The notes beneath the pieces are model-generated. The model saw only the letters and a program-made list of their open reading frames with translations. It searched no databases and was not told where the DNA came from. Below are positions 33,117 to 36,660 of a stretch of DNA of 36,660 nt, piece after piece. The stretch spans positions 631,850 to 668,509 of the forward strand of contig BFEA01000103.1 of assembly GCA_003427395.1 (NCBI GenBank). The letters are read 5' to 3'. Made by a program: the position numbers and the translations under genes. Within the stretch, counting starts at the first letter, position 1. Each line of letters begins with the position of its first letter. The DNA is from Chara braunii (taxonomy: Eukaryota; Streptophyta; Charophyceae; Charales; Characeae).

Positions 33117-33322
33117 CTGCAGAGAGCACAAAAAAACAACAACGAATATACCAATAAAAAAATGAGATGGTAATCTAAACTCTAGTAGACTCTAATACCG
33201 AATGCGATATACGAAACGCTACTGTTTAAGGTACGAAATAAGAAATTGATAAACCAATTGATCAAATTGATTGATTCATGCACTCACAAACACATACACA
33301 CCCATAGATTGATATAAACATG

Positions 33323-33324
<2 letters not shown>
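33117..33324. other. Probable intron or flank of the preceding gene
   Basis: A/T-rich, with a pyrimidine tract and CAG acceptor at its left end on the minus strand; no frame. Confidence 0.4.
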
Positions 33325-33402
<78 letters not shown>

Positions 33403-33488
33403 AAAAAAAAATAAAAAAAAAAAAAATAATAATAAAAAATAAAGAGAGAGATAGAGATAGAGATAGATAGATAGATAGAGAGAGAGGG
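33325..33488 (+). repeat. (GA)n, A-rich and GATA microsatellites
   Basis: About 37 GA units (33325-33398), then A-rich sequence, then GAGATA/GATA units. It abuts a different repeat family at about 33498, which may be an insertion boundary that cut the minus-strand gene. Confidence 0.95.
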
Positions 33489-33549
33489 AAAAAAAAGGCT
33501 CTCAGCCTGCACCCGGGCCTGGTAAGCTGGTTACCCCCCACCCCCTGGG

Positions 33550-34300
33550 CGTCTGAGTGCTACCGAGTCTCTGTACATCTGTGTGCTGCCTGAGTCTGTG
33601 TATATTTTCACTCATAAATTTTCTGTTGTTGTCTGTGTATATCTGTGTGCTACCGAGTCTGTGTACATTTGTGTCCTCCCTAAGTCTCCCTGTATGTGTA
33701 TGTCTATGTGCTATCTGAGCCTGCCTGTCCGTGTATGTCTGTGCGCTGCCTGAGTGCTGTCTATCTGTCTGTCGGTGTATGCCTGTGTGCTGCTTGTGCC
33801 TACCTGTCTGTGTATGTCTGTGTGCTGCCTTAGTCTGCCAGTCTGTGTGTTGCCCGAGTCTGCATGTTTGTGTGTCTGAGTCCGCCTCTCTGTGTATTCC
33901 CTGAGTCTGCTTGTGTTTGTGCATGTTGTCTTTATGTCTAAGTGTGCTTGTCTATGTTCTACCTAAGTCTGCCTGTCTGTGTGTATAAGTGTCCTATCTG
34001 TGTGCCTGTCTATGTTTGGGTAATGTCCGTGTGTGTGCTTGTGTTCTTGTTTGTGTCCTGTCTGCATGTGTGTTGTCTGTGTGTTTTTATGCTCTCTGTG
34101 TTCCTGCCTGTCTGTTGTTTGTTTGTGTGTTGTCTGTGTACTGTCTGTCTGTCTGTCCGCTGTCTGTCTGTGTGCCATGTCTGTCTCTGTTCCTGTCTCT
34201 ATGTGTGTTGTCTGTCTGTTGCCTGTCTGCGTTTTGTGTCCGTCATGAGTGTCTGAGTCTATCTATCCGAGTCTGTTTGAGTCTAAGTCTGTCAGTGTGT
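33550..34300 (+). repeat. Degenerate CTGT-rich minisatellite, about 36-bp unit
   Basis: The word TGTGTGCTGCC and variants recurs at about 33577, 33643, 33702, 33739, 33782 and 33818, mostly 36-43 bases apart, with GAGTCTG between. To the right it degrades to CTGTCTG simple sequence. Cys/Val-rich or His/Thr/Gln-rich open frames across it are artefacts. Confidence 0.75.
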
Positions 34301-34673
34301 CTAAGGTCCTGGTCCAACCGGCCAATGGCTGCAAAAAGAAAGAAAAAGTGTACACCCAGGTAAACCTGAGAACATGGACAGGTTCAGCCTCAGGTCCTGG
34401 TGCAAGCTTACATCGTGCGAAATAAAACAGAAAAAACAAATTAAAAATTGTCAAGCCCTCCACATGGCCCCACGCTGTTTAGGCCCACGTTTGGGCCCAA
34501 CATGCAAGAATCGGTCCTATTATGCGCCTTATCCTAGGTCCTGCTCAGGTCCCGATGTTTTCATGCGCCCTGACACCACGTAAGACTTCCACCTGTTACG
34601 AGGCCCAAAATGGGCCTTTTCCCAGTTCCACACCCAAATGAAAGGCCCATCCACCACTATAAGATGGCTGACC
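34301..34673. other. No gene; degenerate repeat
   Basis: GGCCCA-rich sequence with a 7-bp hairpin AGGCCCA/TGGGCCT at 34601-34617 and a TATAAGATGGC word at about 34659. No coding frame. Confidence 0.4.
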
Positions 34674-34747
34674 TTGACCGAGGTCATCAACGAAGTCAAA
34701 GTACGTACTCCTGCTGACGACCCGGCGATTGAGTTGTAGCCTGCATA

Positions 34748-34752
<5 letters not shown>

Positions 34753-34805
<53 letters not shown>
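34753..34805 (+). repeat. (CT)n array 1
   Basis: About 26 CT units, lying about 90 bases after a TATAAG word, similar in layout to the array before the gene at 36139. Confidence 0.95.
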
Positions 34806-34810
<5 letters not shown>

Positions 34811-35144
34811 GTCTGTTTGTCTGTCTGTTGTCTGTGTGTTGTCTGTCTACGTTTTCTCTCCGTCATGTCTGTCTGAGTCTGTCTGTCCGAGTCTGGCCGA
34901 GTCTGAGTCTGTCAGTGTGTCTAACCTCTTGGACCAAACACCCAAGATTCAGGGCCAGACTGGGCCTATGTACGGGTCAACGTCTGGGGAGGGGGGGAAA
35001 CCAGCAAGGAAAATGATCCGGGCGTACTCTGGGCCTATGTCGAGGACCTGCACCTGGGCCCATATGGACCTGTAATTTGGTCAACTGCTCCCAGGTGCAC
35101 ATGGAAGTCAACCCAAGGAAACACTATGTAAAGGTTGACTTCCC

Positions 35145-35149
<5 letters not shown>

Positions 35150-35185
<36 letters not shown>
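35150..35185 (+). repeat. (CT)n array 2
   Basis: About 18 CT units after AGGTTGACTTCCCC. Confidence 0.95.
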
Positions 35186-35189
<4 letters not shown>

Positions 35190-35597
35190 TGCCTGCGTAC
35201 AGGCGCAGACATGCCTGCCTGCCTGCGTACAGGCCCAGACCCAATCAACAACCGAGGACCAGACCGATGTCAACGGGTACAAACCCGCAGACCAGCAGCA
35301 GGTCAAGCCTTGGAACTGGACACCAGGCAGCAGTTGCACCTGGGCGTGAACCAGCCCGGTCAGCTGGTCAACCTGTGTGCCCTCACCACACGCGGGCCCA
35401 GACCCAGGTGAACGGAGGTACAGGGCGAGACGAGGTCCTGCCTCCATGCGTCCACAGGTCCAACCACAGGTCCAAGCGCAAGTCCGACCCTACGTAGACC
35501 TGAAAACAGCGTTGGGCACAGACCCATGTCAACGGGGTTGCACAGGCAGACCAGCGCCAGGGCACGTGTGAGACTGGACAGGGGTTACAACTTGGAC

Positions 35598-35636
<39 letters not shown>
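35598..35636 (+). repeat. (AAC)n microsatellite
   Basis: Thirteen near-perfect units; gene-free. A T run lies at about 35749-35768. Confidence 0.95.
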
Positions 35637-35918
35637 AAAGTCAATGTCTGTCTATCTCTGCATGCTTGCCTGCCTGTCTGTTGCATGCTTGCTTGCCTGT
35701 CTGCTGCATACCTGCCTGCCTGTCTGCTGCATGCCTGCCTGCCTATCTTTTTTTTTTTTTTTTTTTTTCTTCTTACCCCTTGGCTGAGGTCCTGGCACAG
35801 GCCCATGTAAGCCTGAGAACACCCCCAGGTCCACACTCACGTCAACATGGGTACCTACCTGGGCCCAAACTCAGGTCAACGCACAGCCCGGGGAAAGAGT
35901 CAGGTCAACGTTTACTGT

Positions 35919-35925
35919 ATAAAAC
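35919..35925 (+). promoter_or_regulatory. TATA box of the gene at 36139
   Basis: TATAAAA preceded by a W-box pair and followed about 215 bases later by the ATG, with a CT-rich leader between. Distance and leader fit a plant core promoter; the transcription start would be near 35950. No RNA evidence is available. Confidence 0.55.
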
Positions 35926-36059
35926 ATTGACCAAGCCGAGTATGGAGCATGTCAAACTCCAACTCCTCTACGCTGCTGCTAAGTGGAACTCCTCTACACT
36001 GCTACTCCACAACCTACCTTTCTCTCTCCATCGCTCTATCCATCTCTGTCTCCATCCTA

Positions 36060-36061
<2 letters not shown>

Positions 36062-36126
<65 letters not shown>
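36062..36126 (+). repeat. (CT)n array 3, in the presumed 5' leader
   Basis: About 32 CT units with one interruption, ending 12 bases before the ATG. CT-rich leaders near transcription starts are common in plants. Confidence 0.9.
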
Positions 36127-36128
<2 letters not shown>

Positions 36129-36138
36129 ACACAACACC

Positions 36139-36660
36139 ATGGTGCGTGACAACGCGGCAAGGTCGAGGAGCAACAGAAGCCGTGTCGAGGGAGGGTCCAT
36201 AAACCCCTTCAGCATACGATGGCCCGACGGCAGCCTGTTCTCTAGAAGGGAAGTTGTGCATGGAGCCCAGTGCATAGGTGGCAGGCACCTATGGCAACTC
36301 AGATACGCATGGGAGCTTCAAGCAGATATGGAGGAAGAGGAGAGACAGCGGCTTGAAGAGGAGAAGGATAAGGAACGGGACAGGGAGGCGGAGAGGTACC
36401 TCGAGAAGGAGAGAGAGAACCCAAGGTCGCTGGAAGAGGAGGCTCAGAGGGAAAGAGAAAAAAACCGGGGCCTTCGTGCCTCCGAAGTCGAGCAAGAGTG
36501 CTGGCTAGCGCTCGATATGGCGATAAGGATTGAGAAAAAACAGAGGGCAGCAAAGGAAAATGAAGGAGGCAGCTCACACAGAGCAAGAAGACTGCAGATG
36601 GCGGAGATGCATAGCGACGGTGAATGGAGGAAAGTGAGCGATGGCGGAGAGAGAGAGAGA
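36139..36660 (+). CDS. Uncharacterised Glu/Arg-rich coiled-coil protein, 5' part
   Basis: Open for 174 codons from ATG 36139 to the window end without a stop, so the gene is cut by the edge. The start has excellent context (ACACCATGG). The opening is basic (VRDNAARSRSNRSRVEGG), followed by a well-ordered segment of about 40 residues with NPFSIRWPDGSLFSRREVV and HLWQLRYAW, then from about residue 66 a highly charged EEEERQRLEEEKDKERDREA coiled coil, and a less biased region with ECWLALDMAI. The ordered segment with its Trp and Phe residues argues for a real protein rather than purine bias. A TATA box and CT leader lie upstream. No family is recognised; the N-terminal part of a mobile-element protein is possible, given its repeat-rich upstream region. 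Confidence 0.7.
   Translation, partial: MVRDNAARSRSNRSRVEGGSINPFSIRWPDGSLFSRREVVHGAQCIGGRHLWQLRYAWELQADMEEEERQRLEEEKDKERDREAERYLEKERENPRSLEEEAQREREKNRGLRASEVEQECWLALDMAIRIEKKQRAAKENEGGSSHRARRLQMAEMHSDGEWRKVSDGGERER

Larger units (their letters stand above)
34674..35933 (+). promoter_or_regulatory. Cluster of twelve W-box hexamers
   Basis: TTGACC/TTGACT or the reverse complements occur at 34674, 34694, 34975, 35079, 35106, 35135, 35301, 35366, 35639, 35874, 35904 and 35928. About one would be expected in 1.26 kb at equal base frequencies. TTGACY is the binding site of plant WRKY factors. The region is itself a degenerate repeat rich in CCTGGGCCCA and AGGTCAACG words, so the excess may come from repeat amplification; function is inference. 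The last sites flank the TATA box of the downstream gene. Confidence 0.45.

Noticed and set aside
33502-34363. Cys/Val-rich and His/Gln/Thr-rich open frames
   Set aside because: They are translations of the CTGT-rich minisatellite and change frame with the repeat.

Overview
The window looks like nuclear DNA of a green plant, most probably a streptophyte (charophyte) alga with a large, repeat-rich genome. The reasons are a plant-type (CCCTAAA) telomeric run, a plant-style Helitron, a CCHC-type retroelement gag, a TATA box followed by a CT-rich leader, and very many microsatellites. The organism is inferred; Chara would fit the style, but nothing in the sequence proves it. There is no sign of rRNA, tRNA or prokaryotic gene organisation.

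Layout. 1-4.2 kb: decayed, mostly non-coding sequence with a purine-rich tract, one copy of a dispersed repeat and a 54-bp (18-codon) minisatellite. 4.2-7.2 kb: an unusually dense run of perfect short hairpins of unrelated sequence, followed by a 136-bp tandem duplication. 7.4-14 kb: duplicated purine-rich modules, a dispersed repeat in five copies, many microsatellites (six ATT arrays, all in the same orientation) and a 40-bp minisatellite. 14.2-15.0 kb: a short interstitial telomere run and a tandem array with a 161-bp three-monomer higher-order period, whose monomers carry GATAAG/CTTATC arms. 16-19.4 kb: a TA array with a 63-base gap and a 148-bp duplication with strong palindromes. 19.46-20.56 kb: a retrotransposon gag pseudogene.

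21.37-about 29.5 kb holds the main recognisable element: a decayed Helitron on the minus strand. Its 3' end has the classic CTAG terminus and a GC hairpin. Reading from its 5' side it contains an AT-hook-bearing reading frame, a Rep-helicase gene (zinc finger, HUH motif, two-tyrosine motif, PIF1-like helicase) broken by at least eight stops and three frameshifts, and an unrecognised second gene with a SUMO-interaction-like motif. 30.0-30.7 kb is a second copy of the repeat seen at 2.3 kb. 31.7-33.1 kb holds an unrecognised minus-strand gene with a possible 49-base intron.

33.5-36.13 kb is a degenerate CTGT-rich minisatellite followed by a region rich in W-box hexamers and three CT arrays. It leads to a TATA box and, at 36139, to the intact 5' part of an uncharacterised Glu/Arg-rich protein that stays open to the window end. 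The genes do not form one pathway. The picture is of nested mobile elements in different states of decay, with one possibly live promoter and gene start at the right edge.
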